From: Chloroflexota bacterium
GTDB lineage: Bacteria > Chloroflexota > UBA11872
Direction: 5' to 3'
Length of the DNA stretch: 64,000 nucleotides
Assembly (NCBI GenBank): GCA_026706485.1
Contig: JAPOYR010000011.1
Coordinates: 62,001 to 126,000 of the forward strand
The notes beneath the pieces were generated by a model. It saw nothing but the letters and a program-made list of their open reading frames with translations. It searched no databases and was not told the DNA's origin. Shown here in pieces: positions 1 through 7,561 of the stretch. The first letter of the stretch is position 1. Each line of letters starts with the position of its first letter. The translations under genes and the position numbers were made by a program.

Positions 1-511
1 CGCAGCCGCGCAGCGCCTCGGCGATGGTCTCCACACGGTCGGATATTCCGCCGCCAGGCTCGCCAATGGCCGCGCGCACCAGCGCGTCCTGGTACTCGAT
101 GACGCCGGGCCCGGCGATGTGGGCGGTGAGCCAGGTGGCGCCGCCGATGACGTGCTCGGCGCCCAGCACGGACGACAGCATCGGCACGCTGTCGATGCCG
201 TTTTGCAGCGTGAGCACCGCGGTCTCTTCGCCAACGGCGGGGACCAGGAGCTCGGCGGCCGACTGGGTGTCGTAGGCCTTGACCGCGAACACGATGAGGT
301 CGAACGTCGCCCCGGCATCCGCCGGCCGCTCGACGACGTCGACCGGGAGGAAGCGCCGCGATCCGTCTTCGCTGAGCATGCACAGACCGTGCTCGCGAAT
401 GGCCTCCAAATGCGCGCCACGGGCGACGAACGTCACGTCGTGGCCGGTATCGAACAGCCCGGCGCCGACAAAGCCGCCAACTCCGCCCGATCCCATCATC
501 ATCACGCGCAT
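1..511 (-). CDS. panE: 2-dehydropantoate 2-reductase (ketopantoate reductase), C-terminus beyond window
   Basis: The minus strand reads from an ATG at 511 out of the window, giving the first 170 residues. The product is expected to reduce ketopantoate to pantoate with NADPH for pantothenate and coenzyme A synthesis in the cytoplasm. The N-terminus is a Rossmann fold beginning MRVMMMGSGGVGG, a GxGxxG dinucleotide loop. It is followed by the family motifs FAVKAYDT (around residue 85) and LQNGID (around residue 110), which line the substrate pocket in ApbA/PanE proteins. The C-terminal catalytic domain lies outside the window. Some ApbA-fold proteins act on other 2-oxoacids, so the exact substrate is inferred. 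Confidence 0.85.
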   Translation of the reverse strand, partial: MRVMMMGSGGVGGFVGAGLFDTGHDVTFVARGAHLEAIREHGLCMLSEDGSRRFLPVDVVERPADAGATFDLIVFAVKAYDTQSAAELLVPAVGEETAVLTLQNGIDSVPMLSSVLGAEHVIGGATWLTAHIAGPGVIEYQDALVRAAIGEPGGGISDRVETIAEALRGC

Positions 512-661
512 GCTGCGCTCCTTTTCTTACCGAGGTTTCTGTGTTGGCCGGTCAAGTGCGGCATTTGTGAAACACGGCCGTGACGGTTCCAGGTTAGGTG
601 GGGGTGGATTCTCGCGTTTGGAGACTCTTGCAGGACTGGTCGACAGCCCACGCTCATGCGC

Positions 662-737
662 CGGATCACCCTCACCCTAACCCTCTCCCTTCCAGGGAGA
701 GGGGACCGGACTGGATTCCCGCCTTCGTGGGAATGAC
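662..737. repeat. Dispersed intergenic repeat, composite
   Basis: The first part contains CTCACCCTAACCCTCTCCC next to its near-complement GGGAGAGG, giving a small hairpin. The second part (712-737) is GGATTCCCGCCTTCGTGGGA followed by ATGAC, a hairpin with ATTCCC/GGGAAT arms. The second motif recurs at 4316-4343 and 24033-24057, each time between genes. Confidence 0.7.
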
Positions 738-801
738 GGACGGCGGCGCGGAAATAACGGAGGGGTGCCGCGCCATCTCCCGCCACCGCAATTGAACGTC
801 T

Positions 802-830
802 GAGATTCCTCGCTCCGCTCGGAACGACAG
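802..830 (-). repeat. Dispersed repeat of the TCATTCCGAGCG...GAGGAATCT family
   Basis: GAGATTCCTCGCTCCGCTCG followed by GAACGACA is the reverse complement of the element seen at 4246-4272 and 10286-10317. Here a single copy is present. Confidence 0.65.
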
Positions 831-882
831 GCTGGTGCGTGGTCGGAATGTCGGAGGGGTTGCGCGCAGGTCACTTTGCCGA

Positions 883-2763
883 CTATCCCGAACCGTTGCC
901 CACGGTCACCAGCGCCTCGGTCACGGGGCCTCGGCTTTCGCCGTCCACGCGGATTTCGGCCGTGAGAATGCGACGGATGTCCGAATGCCCCGGTGCCGTG
1001 GCCGTGAGCGTCAACTCGCCGCGGGCGCCGGCCTCGAGGTCCAGGGACTCAAATGCCTCGCTCGTGCGCCACCCATCGGGAGCCAGCAGCCGCGCTTCGA
1101 GCCGCACGGCTCGCTCGGCGTTGTTGCGGAGCATCAGACGATAGCTGCACGCCTCGCTGGGTTCGACGTGGCGCAGATAGGGAATCAACCGCGCCCACCA
1201 GAGGTCCACGCCCTCGTCGGCCGGTTCGTCCAGCAGGTCCCGCACCACGCGCTCCTTGCGGGCGATGAAGTCGCGGTACTCCGCCGCGCGCCGCGAGTCC
1301 CACGGGATCAGCTCGCGATGCCCCGGACAGACCAGATCGGGCTGCACAAGGTCCATTACGTCCGCGCAGCGACGATGCATCCACAGCTGCAAGCTGTTGC
1401 GCAACACGGTCGTCTGGTAGAGCTGCGCGGTCATGTCGCCGGTGATGCCGGGCGCCAGCTCCAGAAAGATGTTGTCGCCGGTGAACGCCACCTTTTGCCC
1501 ATCGACGTGGGTGGCGAGGACCGAGTGGAACTCCGTCTGGCCCGGCGCGTGGTGGACCTCGAACTCGAATTCCTCCCACTGAAACCGCTCGCCGTCGCGC
1601 AGCTTGCGTTCGATCGGGATCGGGGTCGGCATCGTGCACGGCGTGCTGCACCAGCCGGCGGGGTCCTCAAGCACCTGCGCCACCTCGTCCAGCGCCCAGA
1701 CGCGTGCGCCCTCGTGCCGCACCAGGTAGGGAATGCCCGCCGTGTGGTCGTCGTGGATGTGCGTGACGAGCACCATATCCATCTCGCGCACGCCGTAGGT
1801 ATCCCTCAGCTCGTCGAGGTGGTGCACGACGAAGCGCATCGTGTCCCCGTCCTCACGTTCCTGAGCGACGCCCATGTGCGCGAAGAACGAGTGCCCGTAG
1901 TCGATGAAGCACGCTTTGCCGCTGTCGGACAGCAGCACGTAGAAGTTGGAGCAGGTGTGCGGTCCGCCCCAGAGCAGATGGCGCGACACCTGGATGAACT
2001 TCGGATCGGGCAGGAGGTCGAGCCCGTGTCCGCCGTCGCGGCCCAGAAAGCGCATCCCGGCGCCCAGCCGCGCCAACGCCATCAGCCGATCTTCCAATCG
2101 CGCGCAATCGCCGACCGGGTCCTCGATCAGGTCTCCGTGGGACGGCAGCGCCACGTCGGGCGCGTGCCGCCGCAGCGCCTGGAGCGACTCCAGCGTGAAC
2201 AGCGCGCCCTGCTGATCGGCGTAGCCGTATTCCAGCGCGTGGTACTGATAGAGCACGCCGCCGGCGCATAGCAGGTCGCCGGTGAACGCCACGCGCCGGC
2301 CGTCGATTTGGCCGATGAGCATGCTGCTGCCGTGCGTGTGGCCCTTGGCCGGGATGATCTCCAGCTCAACGTCGCGCCAGGTGAACGTCTCGTAGTCCTC
2401 GAGATCGGCGTCGACCGCAACGCTCTCCGCCAGCGCGAAGAAGGTGTTGCGGTCGTTGTAGTTGTCGTAGACGCGCTTGTGCTGCCAGAAGAGCTCAACC
2501 TGATCGAAGAGATGCCGCTCGTGCTCCGGCACGGCAACCTTGGCGCCGTGGGCCTTGAGGCGTCCGGCGCCCCAGGACTGGTCGCGGTGGTGGTGCGTGT
2601 GGAGTACCCACTCGACCTGCCGCACGCCGATGTCTTCGAGGCGGTCGACCACGGCGCCCGATCCGGCGTCGATCAGAAGTCCCCGGTCACCCGCGGTCAC
2701 GCAGTAGACATTGCAGGTGTCCGACCAGCGAAAGATGCGCGGGGAAATCTGGACCCAGGCCAT
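883..2763 (-). CDS. Tandem metallo-beta-lactamase-fold hydrolase
   Basis: This 626-residue protein carries two consecutive metallo-beta-lactamase motifs. The first is HTHHHRDQ (residues 55-62) with a following TGDLL Asp and a SHGD His. Its last metal His is replaced by Gln. The second, around residues 334-340, is complete (THIHDDH) with downstream HHAPGQTEFHS, FTGDN and CPGHRE. The C-terminal ~120 residues look like a beta-rich domain without a known motif. A cytoplasmic hydrolase is likely because no signal peptide is visible; the substrate cannot be told from sequence. The gene is monocistronic and faces away from the alcohol dehydrogenase at 3035. An antisense frame of 478 codons overlaps it but has no family features. 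Confidence 0.8.
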   Translation of the reverse strand: MAWVQISPRIFRWSDTCNVYCVTAGDRGLLIDAGSGAVVDRLEDIGVRQVEWVLHTHHHRDQSWGAGRLKAHGAKVAVPEHERHLFDQVELFWQHKRVYDNYNDRNTFFALAESVAVDADLEDYETFTWRDVELEIIPAKGHTHGSSMLIGQIDGRRVAFTGDLLCAGGVLYQYHALEYGYADQQGALFTLESLQALRRHAPDVALPSHGDLIEDPVGDCARLEDRLMALARLGAGMRFLGRDGGHGLDLLPDPKFIQVSRHLLWGGPHTCSNFYVLLSDSGKACFIDYGHSFFAHMGVAQEREDGDTMRFVVHHLDELRDTYGVREMDMVLVTHIHDDHTAGIPYLVRHEGARVWALDEVAQVLEDPAGWCSTPCTMPTPIPIERKLRDGERFQWEEFEFEVHHAPGQTEFHSVLATHVDGQKVAFTGDNIFLELAPGITGDMTAQLYQTTVLRNSLQLWMHRRCADVMDLVQPDLVCPGHRELIPWDSRRAAEYRDFIARKERVVRDLLDEPADEGVDLWWARLIPYLRHVEPSEACSYRLMLRNNAERAVRLEARLLAPDGWRTSEAFESLDLEAGARGELTLTATAPGHSDIRRILTAEIRVDGESRGPVTEALVTVGNGSG

Positions 2764-2889
2764 GGACGCCTCAGTCAGCTTGACGCGGCGAGGGCAGCGT
2801 ACGGGACGGCGGTCGCGACACGCGAATAGGCGGCGGCTTCAATACGTTTCTTGGAATTGGCCAGTGACGTAGAGTGCGAGCGCTCAACA

Positions 2890-2952
2890 TCCGTTCGCCC
2901 TGAGCCGGCCAAATCGGGAGACGTGGTTCGACAAGCTCACCACGAACGGGGA
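2890..2952. repeat. Dispersed palindromic repeat in divergent promoter region
   Basis: CCGTTCGCCCTGAG is followed about 20 bases later by GGTTCGACAAGCTCACCACG and AACGG. The CCGTTCG and CGAACGG ends are complementary, so the element can fold back on itself. It sits between the divergent MBL-fold and alcohol dehydrogenase genes. Similar elements occur in many high-GC genomes, but no second copy was seen in this window. Confidence 0.5.
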
Positions 2953-3034
2953 CTGACTCTCGCCACGAAGGGGATCTCGCCCCCGCCGAGTGTTGCTGTA
3001 GTCTGAACGGGCCAGCCAACCAGCCTTACCCACC

Positions 3035-4150
3035 ATGCCTGAAACCGGCGCGATTGCCGTCTTCAACGGAATCCGAGAGCCTTTCGACCTGCGGGAATTC
3101 CCGGTTCCGGACCCGGAGCCGGGCGCGGCGGTGATTCGCATGCGGCTCGCCAACGTGTGCGGTTCCGACATGCACTACTGGCGCGGCGACACGGACCTGG
3201 TCGCGCGCGGCTTCAACCTCCCGGGCACCCTCGGTCACGAAGGCACCGGCGAAATCGCCAAGCTGGGCGCCGGTCTTACGGTGGATACCGCCGGGCAGCC
3301 GCTGCGCGAAGGCGACCGGGTGGTCTTCGGGTTCTTCCACCCGTGCCTGCGCTGCCCGAACTGCATGAAGGGACACACCTATGCGTGTCCGACGCGGCAG
3401 ACCAATCGGATGACGCTGCTGGACGAATGGCCCTACTTCCGTGGCACGTTCGCCGACTACTACTACCTGTTCCCGAAGCACGCCATCTTTCGGGTCCCCG
3501 ATCACCTGGATGACCACCTCATCTCGGGCGTGAACTGCGCCCTGAGCCAGGTGGTCTCGGGGCTCGACCGGGCCGGGCAAACGGTCAACGAAACCGTCGC
3601 GATTCAGGGCGCCGGCGGATTGGGCGTCTACGCGGCGGCCGTGGCCCAGGCGCGCGGCGCGGCCCGCGTGATCGTGATCGACGGCGTGCCGGAACGGCTG
3701 GAGCTGGCCAAGGCGTTCGGCGCGGACGAGACGGTCGACATGCGCGAGTTCGAGACTCCCGAAGCGCGCGTGGCCCGCGTCCAGGAGCTCACGGACGGCC
3801 TTGGCGCCGACGTGACCATGGAACTCGTGGGACATGCCGCGGTCTTCGCTGAGGGCGTCGCCATGACCGCGCCGGGCGGGCGCTACGTCGAAATCGGCAA
3901 CGTCTGCGTCGGGCACACGGCGAGCTTCGATCCGTCGACCATCGTCTTCAAGAGCATCACGGTGCTGGGCGTGGCCCACTACCGCTGGCGGGACCTGAAG
4001 CAGGCGCTGGACTTCGTATCCCATAACGTCGACAAGCTGCCGTTCGACCGGGTGCTCTCCCACACCTATCCGTTGCACGAGATCAACGAGGCGTTTGAGC
4101 GCCAGGACGAAGGCCACGTGACCCGCAGTGCGCTCGCCCCCGGATCCTGA
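3035..4150 (+). CDS. Zinc-dependent alcohol dehydrogenase family protein (MDR)
   Basis: The 371-residue product is a medium-chain dehydrogenase/reductase. NVCGSDMHYW carries the first catalytic zinc Cys, LGHEGTGEI supplies the His-Glu pair, and CLRCPNCMKGHTYAC is the four-cysteine structural zinc loop. IQGAGGLGVYA is the Rossmann nucleotide loop, around residue 195, and is followed by an acidic VIDG. These features support NAD(P)-linked oxidation of a secondary alcohol, sugar alcohol or amino-alcohol. The substrate is not determined. The ATG at 3035 fits the usual N-terminus and no longer start is plausible. It is transcribed away from the MBL gene, and a palindromic repeat follows its stop. 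Confidence 0.85.
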   Translation: MPETGAIAVFNGIREPFDLREFPVPDPEPGAAVIRMRLANVCGSDMHYWRGDTDLVARGFNLPGTLGHEGTGEIAKLGAGLTVDTAGQPLREGDRVVFGFFHPCLRCPNCMKGHTYACPTRQTNRMTLLDEWPYFRGTFADYYYLFPKHAIFRVPDHLDDHLISGVNCALSQVVSGLDRAGQTVNETVAIQGAGGLGVYAAAVAQARGAARVIVIDGVPERLELAKAFGADETVDMREFETPEARVARVQELTDGLGADVTMELVGHAAVFAEGVAMTAPGGRYVEIGNVCVGHTASFDPSTIVFKSITVLGVAHYRWRDLKQALDFVSHNVDKLPFDRVLSHTYPLHEINEAFERQDEGHVTRSALAPGS

Positions 4151-4178
4151 TGCCGCTCAGCGCCAGGGGGTCACTAAT

Positions 4179-4200
4179 CCCAGGCTGCACGCAGCCTGGG
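4179..4200. repeat. Perfect 10-bp palindrome downstream of the dehydrogenase
   Basis: CCCAGGCTGC, AC, GCAGCCTGGG is a perfect inverted repeat with a 2-base centre. It could act as a transcription stop for the alcohol dehydrogenase. It is closely related to the hairpin at 5710-5735 after lysA. Next to it (4197-4240) the phrase GGCCTGGGCCACCGGGCA is repeated in tandem. Confidence 0.6.
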
Positions 4201-4245
4201 CCACCGGGCACTCGGCCTGGGCCACCGGGCATTGGGCCACTGGCC

Positions 4246-4345
4246 TGTCATTCCGAGCGCAGCGAGGAATCTATGGCGCTGCCCTTCGCCCTCAGCGGCT
4301 CCGGGTTGGACGACGGATGGACTCCCGCCTTCGCGGGAGTGACGA
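4246..4345. repeat. Two dispersed repeats upstream of lysA
   Basis: TGTCATTCCGAGCGCAGCGA followed by GGAATCT (4246-4272) belongs to the same family as 802-830 and 10286-10371. GGACTCCCGCCTTCGCGGGA followed by GTGAC (about 4319-4343) belongs to the family at 712-737 and 24033-24057, with ACTCCCGC/GCGGGAGT arms. The changed A-to-G positions on both sides keep the stem paired, a hint that the fold matters. Confidence 0.7.
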
Positions 4346-4381
4346 GGAACTTCTCAAACGGTCTCGCATGAGCGCGACTCA

Positions 4382-5698
4382 ATGACGCCGCCCGAGCCCG
4401 ACCTGCTCGACCAGGTGTTTCCGCTCGACACCGCCCGCGACGACGCCGGCGCGCTGGTGATCGGCGGCGCGAGCTGCGAGGAGTTAGCGAAAGACTTCGG
4501 CACGCCGCTCTACATCTACGACGAGGCGACGCTGCGGGCGGCCTGCCGGGGCTATACCCGCGCGCTGGCGGACCGCTACCCCGACGCCCTGGTGCTCTAC
4601 GCCGGCAAGGCCTATGTCGATCCCACGCTGTTGCAGGTGGCGGCCTCCGAGGGCCTCGGGATGGATGCCGTCTCCTCGGGTGAGGTGCGCGTGGCGCAGG
4701 CGGCCGGATTGCCGCTGGAGCGCGTGGTGCTGCACGGCAACAACAAGCTGCCGCGCGAGATCGACCTGGCGCTGGAGGTTGGCGTGGGGCGCATCGTCGT
4801 GGACGCGCTGGAAGAGATCGAGATCATCGATGAGCTGGCGCGGCGGCGCGGCCTCACGGCGCAGGTGCTTCTGCGGCTCACGCCGGGCGTCGAGGCGCAT
4901 ACGCACGAGTACATCCGCACCGGCGCCGTGGACAGCAAGTTCGGGCTCGGTCTCGACTCCGGCGCGGCGGAGGAAGCCGTGGCGCGCGCGATGCGGGCGC
5001 CGAATCTTGACGTGATGGGGCTGCACGCCCACATCGGGTCCCAGATCTTCGACACCGAGCCCTACGCCGACACCATCAACATCACGCTCGACTTCGCCGA
5101 GCAAATGCGCGCAGCTCACGGACTGGACCTGCGCGACCTGAGCCCAGGCGGCGGCGGCGGCGTGCGCTACACGCTTGACGACGATCCACCCGACCCAGCC
5201 GACATCGTCGAGGCCATCACAACGACTGTGCTCGCGCGTGGGCTGGCCCACCCGCCGCGGCTGCTCATCGAGCCCGGACGGTCGATCGTGGCGCGCGCCG
5301 GAGTGGCGCTCTACGCCGTGGGCACGGTCAAGCACATCCCCGGCGTCCGCACCTACGTCTCCGTCGACGGCGGCATGGCCGACAACCCGCGTCCGGCGCT
5401 CTACCAGTCGAAGTACGCCGCGCTCCTGGCGAACCGGCCGGGCGACGGTTCACCCGAAACCCTGACGCTTGCCGGCCGCTATTGCGAGTCCGGCGACGTG
5501 CTGCTGCGAGACACCGTGCTGCCGCCGTTGCGCCGGGGCGACCTCATCGCCGTTCCCGCGTCCGGCGCTTACCACATGAGCATGGCCAGCACCTACAACA
5601 TGGTCGGCCGGCCCGCCGTGGTGATGGTCGCCGAGGGTCAGGCCCGCCTCACCCGCCGCCGCGAATCCGACGAGGATTTGCTGGCGGTGTTTCCCTAA
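4382..5698 (+). CDS. lysA: Diaminopimelate decarboxylase
   Basis: The 438-residue protein is expected to decarboxylate meso-diaminopimelate to L-lysine, the last step of bacterial lysine synthesis, using pyridoxal phosphate. The PLP lysine is in YAGKAY (Lys76) at the start of the alanine-racemase-like barrel. HAHIGSQI binds the substrate or cofactor, SPGGGGGVRY and LIEPGRSIV contact the phosphate, and GRYCESGD (Cys368) supplies the catalytic Cys from the partner subunit. Length matches the family. The Cys-Glu-Ser-Gly-Asp motif favours DAP over ornithine or arginine as substrate. It stands alone between two palindromic repeats. No lysine riboswitch could be recognised upstream. Confidence 0.93.
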   Translation: MTPPEPDLLDQVFPLDTARDDAGALVIGGASCEELAKDFGTPLYIYDEATLRAACRGYTRALADRYPDALVLYAGKAYVDPTLLQVAASEGLGMDAVSSGEVRVAQAAGLPLERVVLHGNNKLPREIDLALEVGVGRIVVDALEEIEIIDELARRRGLTAQVLLRLTPGVEAHTHEYIRTGAVDSKFGLGLDSGAAEEAVARAMRAPNLDVMGLHAHIGSQIFDTEPYADTINITLDFAEQMRAAHGLDLRDLSPGGGGGVRYTLDDDPPDPADIVEAITTTVLARGLAHPPRLLIEPGRSIVARAGVALYAVGTVKHIPGVRTYVSVDGGMADNPRPALYQSKYAALLANRPGDGSPETLTLAGRYCESGDVLLRDTVLPPLRRGDLIAVPASGAYHMSMASTYNMVGRPAVVMVAEGQARLTRRRESDEDLLAVFP

Positions 5699-5709
5699 AC
5701 CTGCCCGGT

Positions 5710-5735
5710 GGCCCGGGCTGCGTGCAGCCTGGGCC
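5710..5735. terminator. Strong hairpin after lysA, probable terminator
   Basis: GGCCCGGGCTGC, GT, GCAGCCTGGGCC forms a 12-bp stem with one G-T pair, starting 12 bases after the lysA stop and followed by TTCTC. It is a variant of the palindrome at 4179-4200, so it is either a repeat recruited as a terminator or a terminator spread as a repeat. Confidence 0.65.
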
Positions 5736-5842
5736 TTCTCACGTCCGCACGCTTCGCTAGCCCCACGTGTCGTCCCGGAGCGCCGTGGGACAAGCTGATG
5801 ACCGCGATTCACCCAGAGACGTCGATCCACGCGACCGGTCAG

Positions 5843-6277
5843 CTATCGCAGCGGGTCGATGACCTCCAGGAACGGGAAGCGGTGGAAATGGGTGTCGCGG
5901 GTGCAAATGCGGCTGACGCCGTGCTCGCGCATCACCACCGCCGTGTGCAGGTCGTGCATCAGGTTGCCGCGGACGTCCGGCAACTCCGACAGCGTCTGCG
6001 AAAGGACCGCCTGGTGGCGGTCGGTTGGTCGCAGCAAGGCGAAGCCTGGGGAGTCCAGCACGACGTTGAGGAATCGCCACGCGTCACTCGGGCGCCACGG
6101 CGAACGGAGCACGCGCGGATGCGTGCTGACGCGCAGAAACTCGTAGCACACGTTCCACGTGAGAAAGGTTGGCGTCGGGTCGACTCGCCACTGGTTCAGG
6201 CGCTCCCGGCAGGCCGCGTGCGGTTCGGCCTCTTCGTCGGCCGCGTAGACAAGGACATTCGTGTCTACGGCGAGCAC
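5843..6277 (-). CDS. vapC: PIN-domain ribonuclease toxin (VapC family)
   Basis: The 144-residue protein begins MLAVDTNVLVYAAD, the PIN-domain beta-strand with the first metal-binding Asp. A central Glu lies in NVCYEFLRV, and MHDLHTAVVMREHGVSRICT followed by RDTHF supplies the other acidic residues. VapC toxins are Mg-dependent RNases that cleave tRNA or rRNA when their antitoxin is degraded. The likely start is a GTG immediately after the stop of the antitoxin gene, with no spacer, so the two are almost certainly co-translated. No truncation is visible. Confidence 0.88.
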   Translation of the reverse strand: MLAVDTNVLVYAADEEAEPHAACRERLNQWRVDPTPTFLTWNVCYEFLRVSTHPRVLRSPWRPSDAWRFLNVVLDSPGFALLRPTDRHQAVLSQTLSELPDVRGNLMHDLHTAVVMREHGVSRICTRDTHFHRFPFLEVIDPLR

Positions 6278-6517
6278 TCAGTCCTCGTCCATCGCCGCAT
6301 ATAGCTCGTCTCGGTTGGCGACATCGACCAGCGCGCCGCCACTGTTCCAGCGCGGCAGCTCCGGCAGCGCATCCCGCTCGACAACATACGGCGGCTCAGG
6401 TTCGAGCACCCGCATGATGCCGGCCTCAACCAGGGCCGTCATGGTGGTGCCGCGCCGCGCGGCCTCTTCGCGCAGACGGCGCATCACCGTGTCGTCGAGA
6501 TTCAGCGTTGTCTTCAC
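6278..6517 (-). CDS. vapB: Ribbon-helix-helix antitoxin (VapB-like)
   Basis: The 79-residue protein starts MKTTLNLDDTVMRRLREEAA from a GTG codon. This is a ribbon-helix-helix DNA-binding N-terminus with an Arg/Glu-rich helix. The acidic, Trp/Pro-containing C-terminal tail (ending RDELYAAMDED) is the expected toxin-wrapping segment. It should neutralise the adjacent PIN toxin and repress their shared promoter. The gene abuts the toxin start at 6277 and is preceded by an AT-rich palindromic region at 6535-6580. Confidence 0.85.
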   Translation of the reverse strand: MKTTLNLDDTVMRRLREEAARRGTTMTALVEAGIMRVLEPEPPYVVERDALPELPRWNSGGALVDVANRDELYAAMDED

Positions 6518-6534
6518 GTGGCAATCCCTGCGTC

Positions 6535-6582
6535 GTGGGTATATGGCAAACCATACCGAATATATGGCTATATGGTCAACCC
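6535..6582 (-). promoter_or_regulatory. AT-rich promoter/operator of the toxin-antitoxin pair
   Basis: In otherwise GC-rich DNA, TATGG CAAA CCATA (6542-6555) is a perfect 5-bp inverted repeat. It is followed by two further TATATGG-like half-sites at about 6561-6577. Repeated short half-sites just upstream of a ribbon-helix-helix antitoxin gene are the usual autoregulatory operator arrangement. Confidence 0.6.
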
Positions 6583-6620
6583 GTGTTTCGCTTCACTTGT
6601 CGGGGCGGAGCGAGACCGGC

Positions 6621-7487
6621 TTATCCCGCCGCGTAGCCGTCCAGGATGCGCGCGGCGCTGGAGCGCCGCAGCTTGGACAGCGCCTGGGCTTGCAGCTGCC
6701 GGATGCGCTCGGCAGTGAGGCCGAGGCGGTTGCCGACATCGACCAGGCGCAGCGGCTCGCGGCCTCCCAGACCGAATCGCAGACGCAGGATCGTCCGCTC
6801 GCGCACGTCCAGCGTGGCCAGGGCGCGGTTGATGTCGGCGCAGAGGAACCTGGCGCGCAGCTCGTCGAACGGCTGCGGCGCAGGGTCCGCGTCGGGCGGC
6901 GTTGCCGACGCGTCATCGTCGCCAGTCGCGCTATCCAAAGAAATCGTGCGCCCGGCGAACCGGCGCAGCCGCGCCAGCTCGGCCGTGGGCAGCCCGACGC
7001 GGCGCGCCACTTCGCCGTCCTCGGGATCGCGGTGCAACTCGGCCCGCAACTCGTCCCAGATTCGCCGCGAGGTCGCCAGCTTGCGGTGCAGGTAGTCGGG
7101 AAGCCGCAGCGGCAGGTCAGCCTCGGCCGCCGCCCGCGCGATGGGTTGCTGCACCCACTGCATGGCGAAGCTGCTGAACCTGAAGCCGTGCCGCCAATCG
7201 AATCGCTCCACGGCGCGCATGAGCCCCGTGTTGCCCTCCTGGATGAGGTCGAGCAGGGGCGCGCGTCCGTCGGCGAAGCGACGCGCCACCGCCACCACCA
7301 GCCGCAGATTCGCGGTAATCATCTGCTGGCGGGCCCCAGGCTCATTGCGCTCGATGCGCTGCGCCAGTTCGACTTCCTCGCGGGCCGTGAGGCGCGGAAA
7401 ACGGCCAATCTCGCTCAGATAGGCGCGCAGGCTCGACGCTTCGTCCAACTGGGCGGTCGGCCCTATTCCTCCATGTTGGGGGGACAT
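6621..7487 (-). CDS. Sigma-70 family RNA polymerase sigma factor (group 2/3)
   Basis: The 288-residue protein has region 1.2 (LRAYLSEIGRFPRLTAREE), region 2 (ANLRLVVAVARRF, LLDLIQEGNTGLMRAVERFD), a region 3 segment with LPLRLPDYLHRKL, and region 4 (LDVRERTILRLRFGL, LGLTAERIRQLQAQALSKLR). It lacks region 1.1, so it is an alternative factor rather than the housekeeping RpoD. Region 2.4, usually YATWWIRQAI in group 1 factors, reads FAMQWVQQPI here, so recognition of the -10 element probably differs. No anti-sigma gene is adjacent. It lies between a toxin-antitoxin pair and a hydroxyacid dehydrogenase. Confidence 0.9.
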   Translation of the reverse strand: MSPQHGGIGPTAQLDEASSLRAYLSEIGRFPRLTAREEVELAQRIERNEPGARQQMITANLRLVVAVARRFADGRAPLLDLIQEGNTGLMRAVERFDWRHGFRFSSFAMQWVQQPIARAAAEADLPLRLPDYLHRKLATSRRIWDELRAELHRDPEDGEVARRVGLPTAELARLRRFAGRTISLDSATGDDDASATPPDADPAPQPFDELRARFLCADINRALATLDVRERTILRLRFGLGGREPLRLVDVGNRLGLTAERIRQLQAQALSKLRRSSAARILDGYAAG

Positions 7488-7561
7488 TGGGAGCTTGTCG
7501 GCGCTGCCTCTCGGGGCCGGCGGATATTCGACGCGGCAAGTATACGCGGGGGCGCAGCGAA

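Larger units (their letters stand above)
512..882. other. Intergenic gap with two dispersed-repeat copies
   Basis: No credible gene is seen between the ketopantoate reductase start and the stop of the MBL-fold gene. The gap carries two short repeat elements, listed separately at 662-737 and 802-830. Their motifs recur in other gaps of this window. The open frames here are short, lie on both strands and translate the repeats. Confidence 0.6.

Noticed and set aside
835-2271. A 478-codon plus-strand frame opposite the tandem MBL gene
   Set aside because: Low-complexity Arg/Val/His-rich translation with no motif; the minus-strand frame contains two metallo-beta-lactamase signatures.
4200-4381. 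A lysine riboswitch upstream of lysA
   Set aside because: The leader consists of dispersed repeats; no long structured AG-rich L-box core was recognisable, and the remaining leader is too short for this riboswitch.
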